Positions 43,066 through 51,769 of a DNA stretch of 64,000 nt are shown here, piece after piece; the stretch's first letter is position 1; the number at the start of each line of letters is the position of its first letter. The stretch comes from Silvibacterium bohemicum (GTDB taxonomy: Bacteria; Acidobacteriota; Terriglobia; Terriglobales; Acidobacteriaceae), in assembly GCF_001006305.1 (NCBI RefSeq), contig NZ_LBHJ01000003.1:124001-188000 (forward strand), written 5' to 3'. Below the pieces are notes generated by a model. That model was not told the origin of the DNA. It was given only the letters and a program-made list of their open reading frames with translations, and searched no databases. The position numbers were made by a program, and so were the translations under genes.

Positions 43066-44292
43066 ATGGCACTGACAATTAGGGAAATCGACACAGCAAG
43101 ACCGACGACCAAGCAGTACAAACTGGCAGACAGCAAAGGTCTCTGTCTTCTCGTTGTTCCTTCAGGGGTGAAGCTCTGGCGCTGGCGCTATCGCTTCGAG
43201 GGCAAGGAGAAGATGATGGCGTTCGGAGAGTATCCAGAGGTTGGTCTCAAAGAGGCTCGGGAACTCCATAGTGAAGCGCGCAAGCAATGGTCCGCTGGCA
43301 TCGATCCAATGGCCGAACGCAAGGCAGTCGTTGAGGCCAAACAAAACGAAGAGCGCGGGCAACAACGTCAGGCGGAGAATAGCTTCGAATCCATCGCCCG
43401 CGATTGGTGGAAGTGGTGGCATGTTGGCAAGTCTCCGCGTCATGCAGAGACTGTCATGCTCCGTTTGGAAGCCGACGTATTTCCCGCCTACGGCCACAAG
43501 GACATGGAAAAGGTCACGCCCATGGACATTCGGGATGTGATGTTGGGAGTCGAAGGGCGTGGATCAAGAGACGTAGCCAAACGCATCCACGAGACAACCG
43601 GCCAGATATTCCGGTACGCCATCGCCCATGGCAAGGCGACGCGTAATCCGGCGGCCGATTTCAAACCCAGAGATATCCTGCTCCAGGCAAAGTCGGAAAA
43701 CTTCGCTCGAGTGGATGTGAAGGACCTACCTGAACTATTGGCCAAAATGGACGATTATTGGGGGGACGCGATCACCCGCTTTGCCCTGAAGCTTGTCGCA
43801 TACACCTTTGTGCGTACCAGCGAACTCATCGAGGCGCCCTGGCCAGAGTTCGACCTGAACAACGCCGTGTGGGTCATTCCGCCTGAACGCATGAAGATGG
43901 GCACGACGCATATCGTTCCATTGTCTCGGCAGGCGGTTGAAGTACTGCGGGCGCTCAAATTGCTGACAGGAAACGGGCGTCTGCTGTTTCCTGGAGCGAT
44001 GGACAAGACCAAGCCAATGAGCAACAACACAATCCTGGGCGCGCTGTACCGTCTCGGATACAAAGATCGCATGACGGGTCACGGCTTTCGTGGACTAGCG
44101 TCAACGATTTTGAATGAGAATGAATTCGACGAGGCGCACGTAGAGATGCAACTTGCACACCTGAAGCGCAATAAAGTCGCTGCCGCCTACAATCATGCGA
44201 AATATCTGAAGCAGAGAACAGTCATGATGCAGTGGTGGGCTGATTATCTCGATGCTCAGCTTGCACTCGGTCGAAAGTCGTTGGCCGCATGA
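43066..44292 (+). CDS. P4-type tyrosine site-specific integrase
   Basis: This is 408 aa from the ATG at 43066, with GGAGGG seven bases upstream. Residues 1-90 are the DUF4102/arm-binding domain (LTIREIDTARPTTKQYKLADSKGL, WRWRYRFEGKEKMMAFGEYP). A core-binding domain follows, then the catalytic domain: Arg in AYTFVRTSELI, His-x-x-Arg in GHGFRGLASTIL, His in LAHLKRNKV and Tyr in YNHAKYL. Such enzymes insert genomic islands at the 3' end of tRNA genes. The gene begins 197 bases after a tRNA-Gln and points away from it, the usual layout at an island edge. It appears intact. Confidence 0.95.
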   Translation: MALTIREIDTARPTTKQYKLADSKGLCLLVVPSGVKLWRWRYRFEGKEKMMAFGEYPEVGLKEARELHSEARKQWSAGIDPMAERKAVVEAKQNEERGQQRQAENSFESIARDWWKWWHVGKSPRHAETVMLRLEADVFPAYGHKDMEKVTPMDIRDVMLGVEGRGSRDVAKRIHETTGQIFRYAIAHGKATRNPAADFKPRDILLQAKSENFARVDVKDLPELLAKMDDYWGDAITRFALKLVAYTFVRTSELIEAPWPEFDLNNAVWVIPPERMKMGTTHIVPLSRQAVEVLRALKLLTGNGRLLFPGAMDKTKPMSNNTILGALYRLGYKDRMTGHGFRGLASTILNENEFDEAHVEMQLAHLKRNKVAAAYNHAKYLKQRTVMMQWWADYLDAQLALGRKSLAA

Positions 44293-44347
44293 CCCTCAGT
44301 CAGTGAAGGCGCTGGGGCGATATGACTGTGTCTCAGGTAACGCTTGT

Positions 44348-44692
44348 CTACCTGGGCGCGCCAATTCGCTCCAGCGCCCACTGTCTGACCTCGGATCTGA
44401 CCCAGGCCACAGCTCGGTTTCCGATCCGTACGGGCGCCGGAAAGCTCTTTTCTCGAATCAACAAGTAAAGGCAGGACTTCGAAAGTCCTGTCATTGCTTT
44501 GACTCCGGAGAGACGCAGGAATGTCACCTCGTCGGGACTGCTAGAGCTTCCATTTTGGCTAGCCTCCGCGGGCTTCTCGGAGTGGAGCATCCTCGTGATG
44601 ACTAGGGGCGAGGACGATGGAAACGAAGGATCATCACGCTTCACGTGAGACAGGCCGGGGATTGTTCTGTTTCTGGTAAGAGCGCTTGGCAT
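44348..44692 (-). CDS. alpA: AlpA-type phage/island regulatory protein
   Basis: This is about 114 aa from the ATG at 44690-44692; the frame extends 14 residues further. The C-terminal 60 residues form the AlpA winged HTH: EVTFLRLSGVKAMTGLSKSC, YLLIREKSFPAPVRIGNRAVAW and VRSEVRQWALERI. AlpA-type proteins switch on integrase or excision genes in P4-like islands. The N-terminal half is Ser/Pro-rich and poorly conserved. It converges on the integrase with 55 bases between. Confidence 0.75.
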   Translation of the reverse strand: MPSALTRNRTIPGLSHVKRDDPSFPSSSPLVITRMLHSEKPAEASQNGSSSSPDEVTFLRLSGVKAMTGLSKSCLYLLIREKSFPAPVRIGNRAVAWVRSEVRQWALERIGAPR

Positions 44693-45377
44693 GCTTAACC
44701 CCTTCGGTTGCTGGGAACGTTTATACGGTTTCACATAAAAAGAGCGAGAGCTTCGAATCAGAATCTCATCAGAGGTGAGCTTCGAGATTAGCCACCCTAG
44801 TCATTGCGTCGCAGCGTCTTCTCCAGCGATTCTTGTACTTGATTTTCACGTTTGTCATAAATCCCCTCACTTCTTGCGATTTGTTTCCCTCTGGTTCGGA
44901 GTCCAAAAGTCGGTCCTCCAATTCGTACCAAAGGTTTAGCTCAGCTCCGAAACTCGGTCAAATTTGATGTGGCGTTGGAAAATTTCCTTTGGCGAATGAC
45001 GGCGAAACCCGTGGAACGAGGAGGGGACATGCGGAATGTCACCCGGTTTTTGTCATCCCGTTCTGAGAGAGGCGCCGATTCTGACTGACCTTGTCGTTCA
45101 CATCGATTAATCATGTTTAAGTCAGCCGTATGCTGACTTCGCGTTTGAGGGGCGCTCGAAAACATCTCGCAGTTGCCGTGGCAATATCCGTCCTTGAGTC
45201 CATGCGGGCTTGCTCTATGGGTGAGATATTGGGGACATGTTCGGGTGATTCCTTGGTCAACAGCGCTTTGTCCCAGTCTGCTGGGGAGCCATGTCCCTTG
45301 CAGATTATGGGTATATAGATAGGCCATGCATGGGCCTTGAAGGACGAATGGGAGCATTTCTAAATGGGTACGAGTTC
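44693..45377. other. sparsely coding island region
   Basis: No convincing gene is seen here. One perfect hairpin, AAGTCAGC-CGTAT-GCTGACTT, lies at 45119-45139 without a T-run. A minus-strand frame at 44941-45357 is open for 138 codons but has no recognisable motif and is probably chance. The region looks like decayed island sequence. Confidence 0.45.
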
Positions 45378-45568
45378 CCTGAAGAGCTGCAAATTAGTGT
45401 CACGAGTTTGAGACGTCGGCGAGTCCTTCGTCAGGGCCACCGTCTATCAAGGTTGGCCCCCTCGTGCGCTATCGTCCCGAAGCTCTAGACCTGTGGGTCG
45501 AAGAATTGCCCAAGGGGGGACCGACGAGAAGCGGATGCCTGTACCTCGTCCTCGTCCGCGGTTGGTGA
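45378..45568 (+). pseudogene. decayed HTH (excisionase/AlpA-like) gene fragment
   Basis: From about 45440 to the TGA at 45566-45568 one frame reads PSIKVGPLVRYRPEALDLWV, then EELPKGG, the typical wing and C-terminal helix of small excisionase-type HTH proteins. The preceding part (LQISVTSLRRRRVLRQGHR from about 45390) is in another frame, as if a base were lost or gained near 45430. The start is not recognisable. It is another sign of wear in the island. Confidence 0.45.
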
Positions 45569-46432
45569 GGGGCTGAGTGCCATCTACCTTGATTTGAGAG
45601 CAAGCGAGTCCATGTCGAGTAGAGGAAATCGAAGGCTCTCTTTGGTATAGGTTTGAGCCATCATTGGCACAAATGACTCACTGTGCTTTCGGATCATGTC
45701 CTCCGAAGGGGATCACAATGCGTCTGATTTAATGGGCTCCGAATGGCTCACATGGTCTTGCAGATTTGAGTCTTGAGGAAGTTGGAGGTGGATCGGGATC
45801 GGCCCGACGCATGAAGGTCTCGGAGTTTACCGAATCTTGCCTAAGTCGTTATGAAAACAGGGTACTTTCGCTGGGTGAAATCCCCAAAAGCCAGCTTTTA
45901 AGCAACCATTTTTCGCGTATTGGCAGTTTAACGGCAGCTAGATTTTGCGTTCTTCGCCGGCCCATTTTGTCTCTCCTGAGTCGTTCCTGAATTTCGACCA
46001 GGGACGATGACTGAAACGGGAAAGAATACACACTCCATTTATTTGGACCAGCGTGGGTTTGGTCCACTGTCAGGTTGTTACTGGAAAAATCTGCGACTAG
46101 GCGCTCTTCATCGCTCATCATCGCCCGAAGTGATGACGATTGCGTGGTCGCTGTAGCCGGAAACTCTGTTGCCGGAGCAATGGTCCTCCATGCTTGCCTG
46201 CGCGTTCAACCTGCCACAACACATCCCGGCGATGCGTGACTCCGGCAACGCCATTCGACGCGCCATTCCGAGCCAAAAGCGCCAGCTCCTTTCAATTGAG
46301 CATCGGCACCCTGGACTTGGCTCGGCTCATAGTGCACATTTCAGTGAGAAGATGGGATATAGCATTGGTGCTTTGAGGTGCAACCATGCACTCCCGAGTG
46401 AGAAAGGAGGAGCCATTTCCCAATCGCTTCCC
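45569..46432. other. sparsely coding island region upstream of Crp/Fnr gene
   Basis: About 860 bases without a recognised gene. Short frames at 45766-45990 (+) and 45849-46121 (-) carry no family motif. A purine-rich AAAGGAGG at 46403-46410 is the best ribosome-like site before the regulator but lies 22 bases ahead of its first ATG. Confidence 0.4.
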
Positions 46433-47131
46433 ATGGTCTTGCATGCTGAGAGCTGCCTGTTATGCAAAGTGAGGCAACCAGGCTGGTTTTGCGATCTTCC
46501 CCCTCTGGCTCTGGCAGAATACGATGCGATGAGTGTGCATGTCATGGCACCAATCGGCACCACCCTGTTCGCTGAACGGCAGCCCTCACTCGGTGTCTCC
46601 ATCGTCTGCTTTGGCCAAGTCAAGCTCACCAAATCCTCACCGAATGGTAAGACATTGCTGGTGAGGGTTGCGAAATCCGGAGACGTTCTAGGATTGAGTG
46701 CAGCCCTCTCGAAAACTCCTTATGAGGTCACGGCGGAGACCCTCGAATATTGTCAGATAAAGACATTTCGTCGCGAGGATTTTCTTCAGTTCCTGAAACA
46801 TCATGTAGAAGGTAGTCTGCATGCTGCCGAGAGCCTCAACAAGGATTATCGTGCTGCTTTGATTGACGCTTGTCGCTTGGCGCTTTCGAGCTCAATTGCA
46901 GGGAGAATGGCCCATCTTCTAATACAGCTGGCGAGCGAGAGTGGCACATGGCAGGATGCTGAACCGTCGATCCACATGTCACTCAAACACGAAGACCTTT
47001 CCTCCATGCTCGCTTGCTCACGAGAAACCGTTTCAAGAGTCTTGAGCGACCTCAAGCACAAAGGCATCATCGCGGTAACGGGAACCAGGACGACGGTACT
47101 CCGGAAATATGCACTTGAATCCCTAACCTGA
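46433..47131 (+). CDS. Crp/Fnr-family regulator with N-terminal cysteine cluster
   Basis: This is about 232 aa. The frame is open far upstream; I chose the ATG at 46433 because it gives normal family length and places the cysteines at the N-terminus, as in FNR. An ATG at 46352 is an alternative. Residues 6-18 read ESCLLCKVRQPGWFC, a C-x2-C-x7-C set that could bind an iron-sulfur cluster. A cyclic-nucleotide-fold domain follows (VSIVCFGQVKLTKSSPNGK, VAKSGDVLGLSAALS), then the HTH with DLSSMLACSRETVSRVLSDLKHKGII. It may sense oxygen or NO. A perfect Crp-type palindrome lies 380 bases downstream. Confidence 0.85.
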   Translation: MVLHAESCLLCKVRQPGWFCDLPPLALAEYDAMSVHVMAPIGTTLFAERQPSLGVSIVCFGQVKLTKSSPNGKTLLVRVAKSGDVLGLSAALSKTPYEVTAETLEYCQIKTFRREDFLQFLKHHVEGSLHAAESLNKDYRAALIDACRLALSSSIAGRMAHLLIQLASESGTWQDAEPSIHMSLKHEDLSSMLACSRETVSRVLSDLKHKGIIAVTGTRTTVLRKYALESLT

Positions 47132-47550
47132 CTGAGTCGCCGGCGCTTCCCGGATTCGGTTCTTGCCCGGACGGAGCGCGTCTATGTCGGCGCAGAGCGT
47201 CTTGTTTACTCAAGAGCTGCCAGATTGCGATATTTACGCGTGTGCGTTGCTCATGCTGCCGAACACGGGCAAGCTTGTAGCGACGAGGGCAAGCCTGGAA
47301 CACTCGATAATCGCCAGCACGATCAGAGGAGGACAGTTGATTCTTGTCCCGTATCCAGGGCAGGCAGAGTGCTCGTTGCACTTTCCGATAAGGATAGGGG
47401 CGCTGGGACAATTGGTGCAGGCTTTCGAGCCGGGCGTAGGCTGAACTCTGAAGGTCATCGGCGTTCTCTCCTCTGCCAACAGTATCTGTCAGGTGAGAAC
47501 GAATGGGCTGTGACTGTTGTCACAAACTTTGTCACAGTTTCGTAAGATTG
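47132..47550. other. intergenic region with Crp-type palindrome
   Basis: No recognised gene. A frame of 93 codons (47163-47444, +) has no known motif. The only notable element is the palindrome at 47509-47524. Confidence 0.4.
47509..47524. promoter_or_regulatory. perfect Crp/Fnr-type palindrome TGTGA-N6-TCACA
   Basis: The 16 bases TGTGACTGTTGTCACA match the Crp consensus half-sites exactly. A further half-site GTCACAG follows at 47531-47537. It lies 378 bases after a Crp/Fnr gene and just before an AraC gene fragment, so its original target may have decayed. Confidence 0.6.
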
Positions 47551-47725
47551 GGGGGCATGCGGGCCGATCGAGTACCTGCTGCATTGGAGGATGACCCTGG
47601 CCAAGGATGAGCTACGCCGCGGGACGCGGAGCGTCGGCGAGATCGCCTTGGCCATTGGCTTCCAGTCTTCGAGCGCGTTAAATACGGCGTTCATCCGAGC
47701 TGTGGCCGTGTGCGGCAGATCTTGA
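47551..47725 (+). pseudogene. AraC-family regulator, C-terminal fragment
   Basis: In one frame the sequence reads GPIEYLLHWRMTLAKDELRR and then SVGEIALAIGFQSSSALNTA to a TGA at 47723-47725. This is the second helix-turn-helix of the AraC DNA-binding domain, in the form usual for the AraC_binding/cupin subgroup. All of the ligand-binding domain and the first HTH are missing, and the normal C-terminal residues after the second helix are cut short. It is a truncated remnant, most likely left by island rearrangement. Confidence 0.7.
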
Positions 47726-47777
47726 ATTGCAAAATTCTCGGTGGGTACTAATTCGTTTCGCGAAAGCCGCAGTGACT

Positions 47778-48914
47778 TTACTCTTCATCCCCTGGTGGCA
47801 ATTTACCCGTGCGTCCATTTTTGTGCGGCGTGAGGGTACGAAGGACAGACCAGAGTTGATGTGCAGGTTTGCGACGATTACCCGAGTTATGCGGCAGATC
47901 GGGAAGCGATACTTCACCTTTGTGCCTTCGAGTCGCCACTTCGATTCCGAAGCGGGCAGCCGTCTCCTCAGGATTGCCGAGTTCCGTCGCCATCGGCAGA
48001 TTCAGCTTCTGCCAGGCTTTGAGTCCTCCCTCGAGCACCCACACCTTGGATATTCCCTTGTGGCGCAGCGAGACAGCGGCGCGTGCGCTGGTCATTTCCT
48101 TCGAAGACGAGCAGTACAACACAATATCGACATCGTCGGGAACATGAACTTTACTGGAGGTGCGCAATCGCGCCGGGTTGATGCGAATCGCGCCGGGTAT
48201 GCCCGGGGTCGTGTCCGGCAGGGCGTCGGCCTCCAGGAGTATGAGATCCAGAACCGCGACCTTCCTCCCGGCCGCAAGCTTTTCCTGGAGGAGTGCCGGT
48301 GAAATGGTTCGGATACGGAGTTGATGCACCATGAGAAACAGCTCCCAGGCTCTCCACAGCAAATAGCAGGCGAATGGAATACCAAGGACGATCGCCAGTG
48401 CCCCACTCGCACGATTCAACTCTGCGGCCACGACATTCACGCGGTCGGCAAACAGATATCCAATCAGGCAATAGGCGGAAGACCAGAGAAGCGCGCCGAC
48501 CGCATCGAACAAGAGAAACTCGATGGCCCCCGCGCCCTCCATTCCCGACAGGGGAGGCATGACTCCATCAAGCCCGGGGATGAATTTTGCCACCATGAGA
48601 GTGCGCAATCCCCATCGCGCAAACACGTCTCTTGCCCTCTGGGCGCAGTAGCGACGGTCCGTGCTGAAGCTGCACAGAATCCGCAGAATGCGACTGCCCC
48701 ACAAGCGGCCGGCTTCAAACCACGCAAAATCCGCTAACAGGCATCCTACAACTCCGGTCAGAATGATTGCCGGAAGACTCAGTTTGCCGCTTTCCCCCAG
48801 GGCGCCAGCCATCATCAAAAGGAGGACGGCAGGTACCGGCAGGCACATCTGGCGGGCAAAGACCGCGATAAGAATAACCGGATACGTCAGAAAGGAAATA
48901 TGGCTGATGGACAT
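47778..48914 (-). CDS. DedA-family membrane protein fused to a rhodanese domain
   Basis: This is 378 aa. Residues 1-195 are a DedA/VTT domain: VILIAVFARQMCLPVPAVLLLM, LLADFAWFEAGRLWG and the hallmark VAKFIPGLDGVMPPLSGM, with a typical final helix. Residues about 205-320 form a rhodanese domain with VAVLDLI, GAIRINPARL, a Cys loop LYCSSSKEMTSARA and VWVLEGGLKAWQ. DedA proteins are lipid scramblase or transporter-like; rhodaneses handle sulfur. The C-terminal 50 residues are basic and unstructured. It is the last gene of the mla operon, starting 14 bases after the frameshifted mlaD reading. Confidence 0.88.
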   Translation of the reverse strand: MSISHISFLTYPVILIAVFARQMCLPVPAVLLLMMAGALGESGKLSLPAIILTGVVGCLLADFAWFEAGRLWGSRILRILCSFSTDRRYCAQRARDVFARWGLRTLMVAKFIPGLDGVMPPLSGMEGAGAIEFLLFDAVGALLWSSAYCLIGYLFADRVNVVAAELNRASGALAIVLGIPFACYLLWRAWELFLMVHQLRIRTISPALLQEKLAAGRKVAVLDLILLEADALPDTTPGIPGAIRINPARLRTSSKVHVPDDVDIVLYCSSSKEMTSARAAVSLRHKGISKVWVLEGGLKAWQKLNLPMATELGNPEETAARFGIEVATRRHKGEVSLPDLPHNSGNRRKPAHQLWSVLRTLTPHKNGRTGKLPPGDEE

Positions 48915-48927
48915 GTGCTCTTTCAGG

Positions 48928-50297
48928 CTATCGTGAAGATGCCTTGAGCAACACGATGCAGACCCCGTCCCAGCTCGCCTTATGGACCGTAGGCGGTGGC
49001 ACTGCGCGCAGCGGCACCGTCCCGATGTTCTGAGTGTCGAGTTGGAACCGGGTGTGCAGGTAGTGGCTTACCAGGATGGCGCGAGTGCGGGAATCTGCGA
49101 GCTGGCTTCCCGGATCGCCAGCCGTAGAATACCCTTCGATCACCAGAGGGCCTTCGACCGCCGCATCGCCAAACTGGGCGATCGCTCGATCGATCTGTGT
49201 CTTTCCCGCCGGAGATAGAACTTCGCTTCCATCCTTCTCTCGCTCGAAGAGTTCCGCCGTCGAGAGCCAGCGCGAGGATTACCAGTATTGGTGAACAGCT
49301 TGTCTGTTCGGTACGTGGTCGGATCCAGAGTCGCCAGCGAATAGTACCCGCGATGTTTGAAGAAACCCCGGAAGAAGAACTCATGCTTCAGCGCCTCGGT
49401 GTCCTCAGCCATATTTCCCGTGGCCTGATTCAAATTCGAGAGCGACTCCTGGATGTTGCCTGCGGCGTCGACGCCCTGCTCGTCCGGACCGAGAGCGGTC
49501 GTGAGGGTCTGATGAAGCTGCTGCGAGGTCGCATCGAGATTGCGGGCAGCGCTCTGTACGTTCGACATCGTTTGATCGGCCCTCTGGCCAAGCCCACGCG
49601 ATTGCAGATCGGAGACCAGGGCGTCAGCCTGTCCGGAGGCATGATTGAGTGATGTTGTGGCTTGCTTCGCGTTTACGACCGCCTGCCGGACATTTGTCGC
49701 TGTTGTTTCATCCCGCAGCAGCATTCCGATCGTACCCTTTCCCTGCTTCAGTCCGACGACGAGATCATTGGCGTTATCGACGGTAGTCGTCACGGCATCG
49801 AGGGTTCCATTGAGCTTGTCTGCAACGGTTTTCATCGTTCCACTCGCACTATTCAGCAACCCTGTGCTCTTCTCCAAAAGATCCGCCATATCGATCGGCT
49901 CCGTGCTGGGGAGTGTAGAGGATGGTGCAGCTTCGGGGGCCGTGGCACTACCCTGATGGATCAGCAGGAATTTGTCGCCCACGACGCCTTCCGTGGCGAT
50001 GGTGACCATCGAATCTGTCCTGACCAGACCACGAACCCGCTGCTCGATTCTCAGCTTGAGGCGAAATCGCGAGGATGGGGAGTTGGGAACCGCGATATCT
50101 GTAACCTCGCCGGAATCGAAACCCGCGACACTTACCTTCGAGCCTTTCGCCAACCCGTCGACGTTCGCGAATTCCGTATAAAGCTCGATGTGTCTGGCAA
50201 AAGCCGTGTGCTGGTTCCCGATCAGAAAAATGGCCAGCGTAAACAGGGCCGTGCCCGCCACGACGAATATTCCGATGGTGATATTGCGATTCCACAT
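48928..50297 (-). pseudogene. mlaD: MlaD-like MCE-domain lipid-transport protein, frameshift before OmpA-like end
   Basis: The first frame runs from the ATG at 50297. It has a TM anchor (NITIGIFVVAGTALFTLAIFLIG), an MCE domain (LYTEFANVDGLAKGSKVSVAGFDSG, residues 35-120) and a long helical region (about 140-330). At about 49268, after TNTGNPRA, this frame goes into unrelated sequence and stops at 49140. The next frame continues instead with LSTAELFERE and, to 48928, an OmpA-like segment (VIEGYSTAGDPGSQLADSRT). One missing base explains this. The MCE part would carry phospholipids across the periplasm. If real, the frameshift yields about 385 aa with a wrong 43-residue tail. A sequencing error is possible. 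Confidence 0.8.
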
Positions 50298-51041
50298 TTA
50301 TGACTCCCCAACCAGCATCCGAACGGTCTCGTTTTCATGGTGCTCAAGCTCTTGGGGCGTACCCAGAGCCGCCAGCCTTCCCTGATCGAGGACCGCGAAA
50401 CGATCACCGACACGTCTCGCGCAGTGCACGTCATGCGTGACAATCACCATGGTGGTGTGGTGTTTGGTCTTCTGTTCGAGCAGCAGATCGTCGATCTCGG
50501 AAGCGGTAATGCGATCGAGTCCGCTACTAGGTTCATCGATCAGGAGAATCTGCGGCTCAAACACCAGCGCTCGCGCGAGACCGGCGCGCTTCTGCATTCC
50601 ACCCGAGAGTTCGACCGGCATCTTGCCTTTATCGTCCGCGAGCCCGACCTGGCCGAGGACGTGATCGATGATCACCTCGATCTCCTGCTTCGATTTGTCA
50701 GTGAGTCGCCGAAGCGGCAGAGCCAGATTGTCATGCAGGGTCAGCGAATCGAAAAGAGCCGCGCTTTGGAAGAGAAAACCCATCTTACGGCGCACCCGCG
50801 AAAGCTCCTTGCGTTCGAGCTGCGTGATGTCGTCTTCGTCGATGGAAATGCGGCCGGCATCCGGCTTCAGAAGCGCGATCATCAATTTGAGTGTGACGCT
50901 CTTGCCGGTTCCACTGCGGCCCAGCACGCAAATCGCTTCGCCGCGAGCAACAGAAAAGGAAACATCGCGCAGCACCTGTTTCTTTCCAAACGACTTCGAG
51001 ACGTGATCGAGCGCAATGGCAGTATCTTGGGTCTCGTTCAT
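50298..51041 (-). CDS. mlaF: MlaF-type phospholipid ABC transporter ATPase
   Basis: This is 247 aa. Walker A is GRSGTGKSVTLKL, the signature LSGGMQKRAGLARALVFEPQ, Walker B ILLIDEPSSGLD and the switch His in VTHDVH. It powers the MCE lipid transporter. Its ATG overlaps the mlaE stop (ATGA), and its TAA is directly followed by the mlaD ATG with no gap, so E-F-D are tightly coupled. Confidence 0.93.
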   Translation of the reverse strand: MNETQDTAIALDHVSKSFGKKQVLRDVSFSVARGEAICVLGRSGTGKSVTLKLMIALLKPDAGRISIDEDDITQLERKELSRVRRKMGFLFQSAALFDSLTLHDNLALPLRRLTDKSKQEIEVIIDHVLGQVGLADDKGKMPVELSGGMQKRAGLARALVFEPQILLIDEPSSGLDRITASEIDDLLLEQKTKHHTTMVIVTHDVHCARRVGDRFAVLDQGRLAALGTPQELEHHENETVRMLVGES

Positions 51042-51769
51042 ATCGCGCTCTCCGGAAATACAAGGAATATGATTTTGACCAAAATGACGTCCGCCAGGAT
51101 GATTAACAGCGAAGAGACAACGACGCTGCTCGTTGCCGCGCGGCCAATGCCCTCCGCGCCCTCATTCGTGCTGTAACCGAAGAAGGAGGAGACCGTCCCG
51201 ATGATGAAACCGAACACCGCTGTCTTCAAAGTGGGAGGGATAAAATTGGACCACTCGACGCCTGTAAAGGCACGTGTCACGTAGAGCTGGAGCGAGAGAT
51301 GGGACATGGCATACTCGGACACGAAGCCGCCGAGAAGACCACAGAAATCCATGAAGGTCGTTAGCAGGGGCATGACCAGAACGCATGCAACCACACGCGG
51401 GACAACCAGAAACTTGAAGGAGTCAATCGACAGCGCCTCGATCGCGTCGATCTGTTCGGTTGCTCGCATGTTGGCCAGCACGGCTCCGATGCTCGCTCCG
51501 ACCCGACCGGATACCAACAGGGCGGCAACGAGCGGGCCAATCTCGACAAAAAAAGAGAGGGACTGCAACTCCGGAATCATGGAGCTTGCGCCAAACGTCA
51601 CCAGCGTGCTGCGAGTGTGCAGCGTCATGACGACTCCTAACGCCAGACCCGACGCCGCGACCAGGGGCAGGGAACGCGCTCCCACCTCACCCATCTGACT
51701 CCATATCTGATCCAGTTCGAAAGGGAATCGGAAGACATTCGCGATCACCTTCAGGCCGAAGAGAGTCAC
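51038..51769 (-). CDS. mlaE: MlaE-type phospholipid ABC transporter permease
   Basis: This is 243 aa from a GTG at 51767-51769. It has five TM segments and the MlaE family blocks LPLVAASGLALGVVMTLH, EIGPLVAALLVSGRVGASIGAVLANMR, then EQIDAIEALSIDSFKFLVVPR and FFGYSTNEGAEGIGRAAT. It is the membrane permease of the lipid transporter. The N-terminal helix is short: the frame upstream still reads WAARILEFVGK, family-like, but closes at a TAG with no ATG or GTG before it. Either a rare start is used or the N-terminus has been clipped. Confidence 0.9.
   Translation of the reverse strand: MTLFGLKVIANVFRFPFELDQIWSQMGEVGARSLPLVAASGLALGVVMTLHTRSTLVTFGASSMIPELQSLSFFVEIGPLVAALLVSGRVGASIGAVLANMRATEQIDAIEALSIDSFKFLVVPRVVACVLVMPLLTTFMDFCGLLGGFVSEYAMSHLSLQLYVTRAFTGVEWSNFIPPTLKTAVFGFIIGTVSSFFGYSTNEGAEGIGRAATSSVVVSSLLIILADVILVKIIFLVFPESAI

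Noticed and set aside
44941-45357. Minus-strand frame of 138 codons in the island
   Set aside because: No recognisable domain, no ribosome site and low coding character; likely chance in decayed sequence.
47549-47557. Possible att repeat: TGGGGGGCA also found in the tRNA-Gln 3' end
   Set aside because: Only nine G-rich bases match and the T-loop part is absent; too short for an attachment site.
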